Of a stretch of 64,000 bases of DNA, positions 17,038 through 25,475 are shown in pieces. Origin of the DNA: Palsa-504 sp963818225 (lineage in GTDB: Bacteria > Actinomycetota > Actinomycetes > Streptosporangiales > Streptosporangiaceae); contig CAWFRO010000013.1 of the NCBI GenBank assembly GCA_963818225.1, positions 310,001 through 374,000 on the forward strand, in the 5' to 3' direction. Made by a program: the position numbers and the translations under genes. Each line of letters begins with the position of its first letter. Within the stretch, counting starts at the first letter, position 1. The notes under the pieces are model-generated. The model was not told the origin of the DNA. It searched no databases and saw only the letters and a program-made list of their open reading frames with translations.

Positions 17038-17940
17038 TCAGGTCGTCACCCGTACCTCATACCATCGCCCGCCGTTGAGGTCGAGGTCGTTGCCCTGCGC
17101 CTGACCTGGGCGGCTGTCGCCGATATAGGTGTACAGCGGGTGGCCGTCGTAGGTCGCCTGCAGGCCGCCGCCGGGCCGGGCGATGGTGGCGAGTTGGCCC
17201 GTGGCGCCGGGCCCCGCTGCGGGACGGCCGGCCACCGGCGGCCAGTAGACGGCACACGAGCCGGTACACCTCGAGGTCGTCGGGGTGTCCGGGGCGAACC
17301 AGTACAGCGTGCGGCCGCCGGCGTCGGTGAGCACGGTAACGCCGCCGATCGTCGTGGTCTTCAAGGTGACCGAGGCGCCGGGCGCGGACGCGGACGTTAC
17401 CCCCGCATTGGCCACCGCGACGCCGAGCAGGGCCAACGCGGCCACCGAGACGGCACCAACCGCGGTGATCACCAGCGACATCGCGGCCTCAGCCCGGTCC
17501 AGCAGCCAGCTGCCGGGCCTGGCCCGCCGGCCGGACTGCCGCGCGGCAGGCGCGATGAGCGCGGCCAGACCCAGCATCGCGAACGCGGCCACCTCGATCA
17601 GCCCGGCCGCGATGCCCGCCCTCGTGCGGACCTCCTTGAACCCGAACAGCCCGATCCGGATGGCCAGCAGGTACGCGCTGAGCGTGGACAGCGCGAACAC
17701 CGCGCTCGCCGCGGCGACCAGCCGGCTGCGCGTCACCAGCGCCGTGGCCGCCAGGACGAAGGCCGCGATGAACTGCACCAGGAACAGCCAGCCGATCGTG
17801 GGGATCGACCGGTACCCGGTCAGGTACAGGTCCAGGTGGATGCCGGCGGACGCGGCCAGCAGCGCCGCTCCCGCCACCGGGAGCCAGAGCTGCGCCCAGC
17901 CGCCGATCCCATCCTGCCGATGCCTGCCCACCACCCGCAC
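17038..17940 (-). CDS. membrane protein with C-terminal PF03640 secreted repeat
   Basis: A 300-aa protein in two halves. Residues about 15-170 contain five or six membrane helices (GAALLAASAGIHLDLYLTG, FLVQFIAAFVLAATALVT and others). The C-terminal third is the COG4315/PF03640 module, with GGRTLYWFAPDTPTTSRCTGSCAVYWPPV and GHPLYTYIGDSRPGQAQGNDL, including the paired Cys of the SCxGxC-like motif. PF03640 alone is usually a small lipoprotein; fusion to a multi-helix membrane domain is an actinobacterial variant. The function is unknown, and a redox or electron-transfer role has been suggested for the family. The GTG start is uncertain. Confidence 0.8.
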   Translation of the reverse strand: MRVVGRHRQDGIGGWAQLWLPVAGAALLAASAGIHLDLYLTGYRSIPTIGWLFLVQFIAAFVLAATALVTRSRLVAAASAVFALSTLSAYLLAIRIGLFGFKEVRTRAGIAAGLIEVAAFAMLGLAALIAPAARQSGRRARPGSWLLDRAEAAMSLVITAVGAVSVAALALLGVAVANAGVTSASAPGASVTLKTTTIGGVTVLTDAGGRTLYWFAPDTPTTSRCTGSCAVYWPPVAGRPAAGPGATGQLATIARPGGGLQATYDGHPLYTYIGDSRPGQAQGNDLDLNGGRWYEVRVTT

Positions 17941-18096
17941 GTCCTCTCCGCGCTCGGCCGCATCCGGCTGCTGTCACCCACTACGCGCCGCGGCCTGCTC
18001 CGGTTCAGCAGCCAGCCTGCCAGGTCGGGTGGCGCCGGGTGGCAAGGTCCGCCAACTGGCGCGGCTGACGGCGGGGCGTGACAGTATCGGACCGAC

Positions 18097-19614
18097 ATGT
18101 TCCACGCCGACCTGCATATCCACTCGAAGTTCTCGCGCGCGTGCAGCAAGGACTGCGACATCGAGCATCTGTCCTGGTGGGCGCTGCGCAAGGGCCTGCG
18201 CGTGCTCGGCACGGGCGACTTCACCCATCCCGCGTGGGCCGCGGAGCTCAAAGACACCCTGGTCCCGGCCGAGCCCGGCTTGTTCCGCATCCGCCCGGAC
18301 CTCGAGCGGCGGCTGGTGCGCGATTCGCCGGCCACCTGCGCCGGCTCGGTCCGTTTCCTCCTCTCGGTCGAGATCTCGACCATCTACCGCCGCGAGGAGC
18401 GGACCAGGAAGGTTCACCACCTCCTGTACGCGCCGAGCTTCGAAGCCGCCGACCGCATCACGCAGGCGCTGGCCAAGGTCGGCAACCTGGCCTCCGACGG
18501 GCGGCCCATCCTCGGGCTCGATTCGCGGGACCTGCTGGAGATCACCCTGTCGGCCGGGCCCGGCTGCTTCCTGGTCCCCGCGCACGTCTGGACGCCATGG
18601 TTCGCCGTGCTCGGCTCCAAGTCCGGCTTCGACGCGATCCGGGACTGCTACGCCGACCTGGCCGATCACATCTTCGCGGTGGAAACCGGCCTGTCGTCGG
18701 ATCCGGCGATGAACTGGACCTGCTCGTCGCTGGATCCCTACCGGCTGGTCAGCAACTCCGACGCGCACTCGCCGCCGATGCTGGGCCGTGAGGCCACCGT
18801 GTTCGGCACGGAGCTGGACTTCTTCGCGATGGCCGACGCGCTGCGGACCGGGCAGGGCCTGGACGGCACGATCGAGTTCTTTCCCGAAGAAGGCAAGTAC
18901 CACCTGGACGGGCACCGCAAGTGCGGGATCCGGATCAGCCCCGAGCAGACCCGTGCGCTGGCCGCCAGGTGCCCGGAGTGCGGCAAGCCGCTGACGGTCG
19001 GGGTCCTGCACCGCGTCGCGGAGCTGGCCGACCGCCCGGCCGGCTTCCGGCCCGCCGGGGCGGCGGGCTTCACCAGCCTGGTCCAGCTGCCCGAGATCAT
19101 CGGCGAGCTCCTCGCCACCGGGCCCAAGAGCAAGAAGGTGGCCCGCGAAGTGAGCAGGCTGGTCGCCGCGCTCGGGCCGGAACTGAGTATCTTGCGCGAG
19201 GTCCCGCTCGATGACCTGGCCCGGGCCGGCGGCTCGCGGCTCGGCGAAGGCATCGCCCGGCTGCGCCGGGGCGAGGTGATCGCGGACGCGGGCTACGACG
19301 GCGAGTACGGCACCATCCGGCTGTTCCAGCCGGGCGAACTGGACGGCGCGGCGCTGTTCGCCGTGCCCGCCCAGCCACCCTCGGCCCGGGAAAACCACGA
19401 TCCTGCCGAACGGACCGGGGTGTCTGCGGCCGCGGACCGGCCGGCCGCGCGCCGGGGTGCCGCCGCGGCTGCGGCCACCGCAGCGGGGCCTCCGCGGACG
19501 CGGCCTCCGCAGACGGGACCTCCGCAGACGGGGCGGCGACCGGGACCGGATCAGTGCTCGACGGGCTTGATCGCCAGCAGCGGGCCGCGGCGACGGCCGC
19601 CGGGCCGCTGCTGA
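18097..19614 (+). CDS. endonuclease Q-like PHP-domain nuclease
   Basis: A 505-aa protein. The PHP domain starts at residue 1 with ADLHIHSKFSRA (His7, His9) and VLGTGDFTHPAW, and continues with LSVEISTIY, KVHHLLYAP, PAHVWTPWF and SNSDAHSPP. It is followed by the C-terminal zinc module HRKCGIRIS...CPECGKPLTVGVLHRVAELADRP. This order is that of endonuclease Q, which nicks DNA 5' of deaminated bases in archaea and a few bacteria. After about residue 420 the sequence becomes an Ala/Pro/Arg-rich tail that overlaps the helicase gene by 61 nt in another frame. The -1 frame is open through this tail, so the true product may be a fusion (see findings). Confidence 0.8.
   Translation: MFHADLHIHSKFSRACSKDCDIEHLSWWALRKGLRVLGTGDFTHPAWAAELKDTLVPAEPGLFRIRPDLERRLVRDSPATCAGSVRFLLSVEISTIYRREERTRKVHHLLYAPSFEAADRITQALAKVGNLASDGRPILGLDSRDLLEITLSAGPGCFLVPAHVWTPWFAVLGSKSGFDAIRDCYADLADHIFAVETGLSSDPAMNWTCSSLDPYRLVSNSDAHSPPMLGREATVFGTELDFFAMADALRTGQGLDGTIEFFPEEGKYHLDGHRKCGIRISPEQTRALAARCPECGKPLTVGVLHRVAELADRPAGFRPAGAAGFTSLVQLPEIIGELLATGPKSKKVAREVSRLVAALGPELSILREVPLDDLARAGGSRLGEGIARLRRGEVIADAGYDGEYGTIRLFQPGELDGAALFAVPAQPPSARENHDPAERTGVSAAADRPAARRGAAAAAATAAGPPRTRPPQTGPPQTGRRPGPDQCSTGLIASSGPRRRPPGRC
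19489..19533. repeat. 15-bp triplicate repeat in the PHP-UvrD linker
   Basis: Three tandem 15-bp units begin CCTCCGC: a diverged one at 19489 and two matching ones at 19504 and 19519 (CCTCCGCAGACGGG). They sit exactly where the endonuclease frame gives way to the helicase frame. Confidence 0.8.
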
Positions 19615-21251
19615 TCATCGCCGGGCCGGGCACCGGCAAGACCCGGACGCTGACCCGCCGCCTCGCCCACCAGATCCTCGAGCGCGGGCGGCAGGCGCGG
19701 CAGTTCCTGGCCATCACGTTCACCCGGCGGGCGGCCCAGGAAATGCAGGACCGCCTGGCCGGGCTGGGCGCGAGCCGGGCTGGCGAGCTCACCGTGACCA
19801 CGTTCCACGGCCTGGGCCTGCGGATCCTGCGCGAGTACCACGCCGAGGCCGGGCTGCCCGAGCGGTTCGAAGTCGCGGACGAGGCCGCCCGGCTGCGGGT
19901 CGCGGCCGGGCTGACCGGATCGGAGCGTGACGGCCGGCGGCTTGCCGGTGACCCGGAGGGCAGGCTGGCCCTCCGGCAGGAGCTGGCCCGCCTGGGCCTG
20001 GTCGACTTCGACGGCCTCACCGAGATGTCCGCGGCGCTGCTGGCCGGGACGCCAGCCATCGCGGCCAGGCTGCGGGCCCGGTGGCCCTACATCAGCGTCG
20101 ATGAGTACCAGGACATCGACGCCACGCAGTACGACCTGCTCCGCGCGATCAGCGGCGACGGCGCCGGGCTGACCGCGATCGGCGACCCGGACCAGGCGAT
20201 CTACGGCTTCCGCGGCGCAGACGTCGGCATCTTCGGCCGGTTCACCGCGGACTTCCCGGGGGCCACCACGGTGGAGCTGACCACGAACTACCGCTCCAGC
20301 CCGCCCATCGTGACCGCCGCGATGCAGGCCATATCGCCGGCGACACTGGTCCCGAGCCGGGCGGCCGGAGCTTCGGGGCGAGCCGCCCGGAACGATCCCG
20401 AGGCCGGCGGGGTCATCCTTCACGAGGCGGCGGACGAGGCCGCCGAGGCCGCCTGGATCGCCGCGGCGGTCGACCAGCTGCTCGGCGGAGCCTCCTTCCA
20501 CAGCCTGGACAGCGGCCGGGCCGACGGGCACGGCCACGGCAAGATCGGGCTGTCGGACATCGCCGTCCTGTACCGCACCGACGCCCAGGCCGTCGCGCTC
20601 GGCCAGGCGCTGACCCGGGCCGGGCTGCCGTATCAGAAGCGCTCCCACGACCTGCTCGCCCGCCGGCCCGGGGTGAGCGACATCGTGCGCGAGATGGGCC
20701 ACGCCGAGGGCCCCGCGGATGTCGCCGGGCGGCTGGCGGCGGCCGTGCGCGCGCTGGCCGCCTCGCGCGGCGAGCGCGACGCCACGGTGCTCGACATCCG
20801 GGCCGCGGGCGAGGTGCTGGCGCCGCTCGCGCGCCAGTGCGGGACCGACCATGAGCGCTTCCGCGCCGAGCTCTCGATCGGCGCGGAAGCCGACGCGCTG
20901 GATCCGCGGGCCGAGGCCATCACGCTGCTGACCTTGCACGGGGCGAAGGGGCTGGAGTTCGACGTGGTGTTCCTGGCCGGCTGTGAACGCGGCCTGCTGC
21001 CGCTGCGGCTCCCCGGCTCCGGGCCGCTCACCCCGGCCGAGGCGGCGGAAGAGCGGCGGCTGCTGTTCGTCGGGATGACCCGGGCCCGCGGCATGCTCAC
21101 GCTGACCTGCGCGGCACGCCGGACCCGGCACGGCTCGGCGCAGCCCGCCGGCCGGTCACCGTTCTTGGCCGCCATCGATCCGGCGCTGCTCGGCCCGGCC
21201 GCGCCGGCCCGGGCCCGCCGGGCTCAGGACCGCCAGCTGCGGCTACTGTGA
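19554..21251 (+). CDS. UvrD/Rep-family superfamily 1 helicase
   Basis: A 565-aa ATP-dependent SF1A helicase. Motifs in order are the Q motif region LDGLDRQQRAA, Walker A GPGTGKT at 24-30, ITFTRRAAQEM, Walker B DEYQDID, motif III GDPDQAIYGFRGAD, motif IV TTNYRS, motif V TLHGAKGLEFDVVF and motif VI RRLLFVGMTRAR. It is shorter than UvrD/PcrA (about 720 aa), with reduced 2B regions. The GTG start lies inside the upstream PHP gene. From memory, related bacterial proteins carry an EndoQ-like PHP domain fused to such a helicase, which fits a repair role for deaminated bases. Confidence 0.88.
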   Translation: MLDGLDRQQRAAATAAGPLLIIAGPGTGKTRTLTRRLAHQILERGRQARQFLAITFTRRAAQEMQDRLAGLGASRAGELTVTTFHGLGLRILREYHAEAGLPERFEVADEAARLRVAAGLTGSERDGRRLAGDPEGRLALRQELARLGLVDFDGLTEMSAALLAGTPAIAARLRARWPYISVDEYQDIDATQYDLLRAISGDGAGLTAIGDPDQAIYGFRGADVGIFGRFTADFPGATTVELTTNYRSSPPIVTAAMQAISPATLVPSRAAGASGRAARNDPEAGGVILHEAADEAAEAAWIAAAVDQLLGGASFHSLDSGRADGHGHGKIGLSDIAVLYRTDAQAVALGQALTRAGLPYQKRSHDLLARRPGVSDIVREMGHAEGPADVAGRLAAAVRALAASRGERDATVLDIRAAGEVLAPLARQCGTDHERFRAELSIGAEADALDPRAEAITLLTLHGAKGLEFDVVFLAGCERGLLPLRLPGSGPLTPAEAAEERRLLFVGMTRARGMLTLTCAARRTRHGSAQPAGRSPFLAAIDPALLGPAAPARARRAQDRQLRLL

Positions 21252-22452
21252 GCTCGCGCGTACCCTCCCGTTCCTGCGCCCCGGTCAGCGCGGCGGCGGC
21301 GCGCTCCACTATCTCGGCCAGGACCGGCTGCGGGGTGGCGAAGTTGAACCGGAACGCACCGGGGCCCCCCTCGCCGAACGCGGGCCCGTCGACCACCGTG
21401 ATCTGCGCGTGTTCGGTGATCAAGGCGCCGGGCGAGCCGGGCAGGTCCATGGCCGTGCAATCCAGCCAGGCCAGGTACGTGCCGTCGGGTGGCCGGTAGC
21501 TTACCTGCGGCAGATGGCGGCGCAGCAGGTCGGCCAGCAGGCGGCGGTTGTCGTCCAGGTAGGCCAGGACCTCGTCCAGCCACGCCTCGCCGTACCGGTA
21601 CGCGGCGGTGTTGGCCACCACGCCCGGGCTGCTCGCGCCGCGCCAGGCCAGGTGCCCGAGTTGCGCCCAGCGCTCCTCGTCGGCTGCGCTGGACAAGATC
21701 ACCTGGGCGCACTTGAGGCCAGGCAGGTTCCAGCCCTTCGAGGCGGACGTGCCGGTCAGCGTGTGCGCCGCGGCGGTGTCCGACGTGGCGGCGTAGGGGA
21801 TGTGCCGTCCGCCCGGATACACCAGCGGGGCGTGGATCTCGTCGGCGAAGACCCGGCCGCCGTGCCGGTCGACCACGGCGGTCAGCTGGCTCATCTCCTC
21901 CCGGGTGTAGACGCGGCCGAGCGGGTTGCAGGGATTGCAGAAGATGAGCAGGTGCCCCCCGGCGCGGAAGGCGTCCTCGATGGCGTCCAGGTCCAGGGTG
22001 AAGAAGCCCGGTTTCTCCTCGCGCATCCGGACCTGGATGATCTCGCGGCCGAGCTGGGGCGGCACGGACAGGAACGGCATGTAGGCGGGGGTGGGCAAGA
22101 TGACCGGCGAACCGGGCCGGGAGTAGTACGTGATGGCGATCTCCAGCGCCTTGATCACGTCCGGGATCAGGTGGATCCGCGCCGGGTCCACGGTCCAGCC
22201 GTACCTGCGCTGCTGGAACTCCGCGCAGGCCGCGACCAGCTCGCCGGTCAGGACCTGGGACGTGTAGCCGAAATTCGCGTTGGCCGACAACGCGGCCAGC
22301 GCGTCCACGATGGCCGGCGCGGCGCCGAAATCCATCTCGGCGACCGCCGCGCCGAACCCGTCCGGGCCCGGAGAGGTCCATTTGGCGCTGCCGCGCGCGC
22401 GGAGCATCGCTGCCGTGGTGCTGTCGATCGTCTGTCTCAGGGTTTCTGCCAC
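21097..22452 (-). CDS. MalY/PatB-type PLP aminotransferase (C-S lyase) with extended C-terminus
   Basis: A 451-aa fold-type I PLP enzyme. NPCNPLGR is at 173-180, Asp-Glu in FADEIHAPLVY at 202-212 and the PLP Lys239 is in GTSASKGWNLPG. The WTSPGPDGFGAAVAEMDF opening is typical of MalY/PatB cystathionine beta-lyase-like proteins. The GTG at 22452 gives the usual start. The family normally ends near residue 390; here about 60 low-complexity residues rich in Gly, Pro and Arg continue over the 3' end of the convergent helicase gene (155-nt overlap). This suggests loss of the ancestral stop codon. Activity on cystathionine or other cysteine conjugates is plausible but not shown. Confidence 0.85.
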   Translation of the reverse strand: MAETLRQTIDSTTAAMLRARGSAKWTSPGPDGFGAAVAEMDFGAAPAIVDALAALSANANFGYTSQVLTGELVAACAEFQQRRYGWTVDPARIHLIPDVIKALEIAITYYSRPGSPVILPTPAYMPFLSVPPQLGREIIQVRMREEKPGFFTLDLDAIEDAFRAGGHLLIFCNPCNPLGRVYTREEMSQLTAVVDRHGGRVFADEIHAPLVYPGGRHIPYAATSDTAAAHTLTGTSASKGWNLPGLKCAQVILSSAADEERWAQLGHLAWRGASSPGVVANTAAYRYGEAWLDEVLAYLDDNRRLLADLLRRHLPQVSYRPPDGTYLAWLDCTAMDLPGSPGALITEHAQITVVDGPAFGEGGPGAFRFNFATPQPVLAEIVERAAAALTGAQEREGTRELTVAAAGGPEPGGPGPARPGRAAPDRWRPRTVTGRRAAPSRAGSGVPRRSA

Positions 22453-22504
22453 AGAAGTAATCCTGCCACTGGTGAGCCCGGGCCAGGTGGGGCAAGCTGG
22501 GTCC

Positions 22505-23779
22505 ATGGCGGATGAAATACTCATCGCTCCCAGGGTGATGACCGGCGAGCAGACCGTCACCGACGGCGCGGTCGTCGTCGGCCAGCGCGTCGTGGAGTGG
22601 GTCGGGCCGGAGGCGGCGTTGCCGGCCCAGTACGCGGCGCGGCCGCGGACGGATTACCCGGGCGCGACGATCCTGCCCGGGCTGATCGACAGCCATGTTC
22701 ATCTCGGCTTCGACGGCGGCCCCGATCCGGTCGGGCGGATGCGCGCCGAGACCGACGCGCAGCAGCTGGTGCTGATGCTGCGCAGTGCCCGGGAGCTGCT
22801 CGGCGTGGGCGTTACCACCGCCCGCGACCTGGGCGCGCGAGCCTACCTGGACGTCGTCGTCCGTGACGCCATCGCCGAAGGCCTGGCCCCCGGGCCGCGG
22901 ATGATGGTGGCCAACCGCCCGGTCACCGTGACCGGCGGGCACTGCTGGTTCATGGGCGGCGAGGCCGACAGCGAGGACGACCTGCGCCGCATCGTGCGCA
23001 CTCACCACAAGCACGGTGCCGACCTGATCAAGGTCATGGCCACCGGCGGGTTCATGACCGGCGGCTCGGCGCCCTGGTACGCGCAGTTCAGCGCGGAGCA
23101 GCTGGCCATCGTCGTGGCCGAGGCGAGACGGCTCGACAAGCCGGTCGCCGCGCACGCGCACGGCGTGGAGGGCATCCGGCGGGCGGTCGAGGCCGGCGTG
23201 ACCACCATCGAGCACTGCTCCTTCGTAACGGAAACCAACGAGCGGCACTTCGACGAGCGCCTGGCCGCCCAGATCGCGGAGCGCGGTATCTTCGTCTGCC
23301 CGACCGTCAACGTGAACGCGCCCTACGTCGCCGAGCTGACCGGCCGGGCGGTGGGCGAGAACGTCATGAAGATGCGCGACGCCGGCGTGCGGATCATCGC
23401 GGGTACCGACGCGGGCATCAACAACAACCCGCATCACCAGTACGCCGGCGGACTGCAGGCGCTGGTGTCATTGCTGGGCTTCAAGCCCGCCGAGGTGATC
23501 GCGATGGCCACCACCGAGGCCGCGGCCGCGCTCGGCCTGGGCGCGGTCACCGGCCGCCTGGCGCCGGGCTACGACGCGGACCTCATCGTGGTGGACGGCG
23601 ACCCGGTGGCCGACATCGCGGCCCTCGCCCGGCTGCGCCGGGTCATCGCCCGCGGTCGCGAGTATGTGCCGGACAGCGGCCGGTTCGACGTCAGCGCGCC
23701 CGGCACCCCGTACGCCGACCCGGACGCCCGGGTTAATCTGCGCCGGCTCGCCGATGCGGCCCGGCAACGCCGCGGCTAG
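22505..23779 (+). CDS. amidohydrolase (imidazolonepropionase/prolidase-like)
   Basis: A 424-aa metal-dependent hydrolase of the amidohydrolase superfamily. Metal ligands appear in order: DSHVHL (His64, His66), the carbamate-candidate Lys in DLIKVMATGG, AHAHG, TIEHCSF and the Asp in IAGTDAG. The ending DADLIVVDGDPVADI is the classic return of the small beta-sandwich domain. Related enzymes cleave Xaa-Pro or Xaa-Arg dipeptides (Sgx9260/Cc2672-type prolidases) or imidazolone rings; I favour a dipeptidase but cannot decide. The gene is divergent from the aminotransferase, with 52 bp between starts. Confidence 0.85.
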   Translation: MADEILIAPRVMTGEQTVTDGAVVVGQRVVEWVGPEAALPAQYAARPRTDYPGATILPGLIDSHVHLGFDGGPDPVGRMRAETDAQQLVLMLRSARELLGVGVTTARDLGARAYLDVVVRDAIAEGLAPGPRMMVANRPVTVTGGHCWFMGGEADSEDDLRRIVRTHHKHGADLIKVMATGGFMTGGSAPWYAQFSAEQLAIVVAEARRLDKPVAAHAHGVEGIRRAVEAGVTTIEHCSFVTETNERHFDERLAAQIAERGIFVCPTVNVNAPYVAELTGRAVGENVMKMRDAGVRIIAGTDAGINNNPHHQYAGGLQALVSLLGFKPAEVIAMATTEAAAALGLGAVTGRLAPGYDADLIVVDGDPVADIAALARLRRVIARGREYVPDSGRFDVSAPGTPYADPDARVNLRRLADAARQRRG

Positions 23780-23802
23780 CTGCGGCGTGTCAGGATGGCG
23801 GC

Positions 23803-25440
23803 ATGGCCGATCCGCGTGCCGGGCAGCCCGCTGCCCCGCGAGACCTCGTCGACGTGGCCAAGCTGGTCACCGCGTACTACGCCCTGCATCCCGATCCCGG
23901 TGAGCCGGCGCAGCGGGTGTCGTTCGGCACGTCCGGGCACCGCGGGTCGGCGCTGACCGCCACGTTCAACGAGGACCACATCCTGGCCACCACTCAGGCC
24001 ATCTGCGAGTACCGGGCCGGGCACGGGATCGGCGGGCCGCTGTACCTGGGCGCGGATACGCATGCGCTTTCCGAGCCCGCGCAGGTCAGCGCGCTGGAGG
24101 TGCTCGCGGCCAACGGCGTCCCGGTGCTGACCGACGCCCGCGGCGGGTACACCCCGACGCCGGCGGTCTCCCGGGCGATCCTGGCCCACAACGCGCGGGA
24201 GTCCGGGCCGCGGGCGGACGGGATCGTGGTCACGCCGTCGCACAACCCGCCGCCCGACGGCGGCTTCAAGTACAACCCGCCGGACGGCGGGCCGGCCGGC
24301 ACCGACATCACCCGGGAGATCCAGGACCGGGCGAACGACCTGCTGGCCGACGGGCTGACGGGCGTCCGCCGGATACCGTACGCCCGGGCGGCCGCGGCCG
24401 CCACGACCGGGAAATTCGACTTCCTCGACGGTTACGTGTCCGCGCTGGGCCAGGTGGTCGATCTGCCCGCCATCCGGGCCGCCGGGATACACATCGGCGC
24501 CGACCCGCTCGGCGGGGCGAGCGTCGCCTACTGGGGCGAGATCGGCGAGCGTTACGGCCTGGACCTGACCGTGGTCAACCCCGAGGTGGACGAGACGTTC
24601 CGGTTCATGACCCTGGACTGGGACGGCAAGATCCGGATGGACTGCTCGTCGCCGTTCGCCATGGCCAGCCTGATCGGCCGGCAGCACGAGTTCACGGTGG
24701 CGACCGGCAACGACACCGACGCGGACCGGCACGGCATCGTCACCCCCGACGGCGGGCTGCTCAACCCGAACCATTACCTCGCCGTCGCCATCGACTACCT
24801 CTACCGGCACCGGGGCGGCTGGCCCGCCGCGGCCGCGGTGGGCAAGACGCTAGTCAGCTCGTCGATGATCGACCTGGTGACCGAGGGGCTGGACCGGGAG
24901 CTGCTCGAGGTCCCGGTCGGGTTCAAGTGGTTCGTGCCCGGGCTGCTGGACGGCTCAGTGGCGTTCGGCGGTGAGGAGAGCGCAGGCGCGTCCTTCCTGC
25001 AACGCGACGGCTCGGTGTGGACCACGGACAAGGACGGGATCATCCTGGCCCTGCTGGCCTCGGAGATCACGGCCGTGACCGGGCAGTCGCCGTCCGCGCT
25101 GTATCGCGGCCTGACCGCGCGCTACGGGGACCCGGTGTACGCCCGGATCGACACCGCGGCCACCCGGGAGCAGAAGGCGGCCCTGGCCCGGCTGGCCCCG
25201 GACCAGATCACGGCCAGCGAACTGGCCGGCGAGAAGATCACCGCGGCGCTGACCGCCGCGCCCGGCAACGGCGCGCCGATCGGCGGCATCAAGGTGGTGG
25301 CCGCTTCCGGCTGGTTCGCCGCGCGCCCGTCGGGCACCGAGGACGTGTACAAGCTGTACGCGGAGTCCTTCCGCGGCCCCGAGCACCTGGCCGCCATCCA
25401 GGACCAGGCCCGGGAGATCATCGCGGCGGCCATCGGCTGA
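23803..25440 (+). CDS. pgm: phosphoglucomutase (alpha-D-glucose phosphate-specific)
   Basis: A 545-aa enzyme interconverting glucose-1-phosphate and glucose-6-phosphate through a phosphoserine. FGTSGHRG is near residue 45, the phospho-Ser lies in VVTPSHNPPPDGG, the Mg-binding GNDTDADRHG is centred on residue 306, the sugar-binding GGEESAGASF follows, and the phosphate site is ARPSGTEDVYK. Length matches the E. coli Pgm type. It follows the amidohydrolase by 23 bp and precedes a convergent alpha-glucosidase, so local context is carbohydrate use. Confidence 0.95.
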   Translation: MADPRAGQPAAPRDLVDVAKLVTAYYALHPDPGEPAQRVSFGTSGHRGSALTATFNEDHILATTQAICEYRAGHGIGGPLYLGADTHALSEPAQVSALEVLAANGVPVLTDARGGYTPTPAVSRAILAHNARESGPRADGIVVTPSHNPPPDGGFKYNPPDGGPAGTDITREIQDRANDLLADGLTGVRRIPYARAAAAATTGKFDFLDGYVSALGQVVDLPAIRAAGIHIGADPLGGASVAYWGEIGERYGLDLTVVNPEVDETFRFMTLDWDGKIRMDCSSPFAMASLIGRQHEFTVATGNDTDADRHGIVTPDGGLLNPNHYLAVAIDYLYRHRGGWPAAAAVGKTLVSSSMIDLVTEGLDRELLEVPVGFKWFVPGLLDGSVAFGGEESAGASFLQRDGSVWTTDKDGIILALLASEITAVTGQSPSALYRGLTARYGDPVYARIDTAATREQKAALARLAPDQITASELAGEKITAALTAAPGNGAPIGGIKVVAASGWFAARPSGTEDVYKLYAESFRGPEHLAAIQDQAREIIAAAIG

Positions 25441-25475
25441 CGGGCGGCGCCTGGCCGGTGGACCCGGCGGCCCGG

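Noticed and set aside
21224..23437. 737-codon open frame on the minus strand
   Set aside because: Shadow of the amidohydrolase and of the aminotransferase in another frame; no domain is recognisable.
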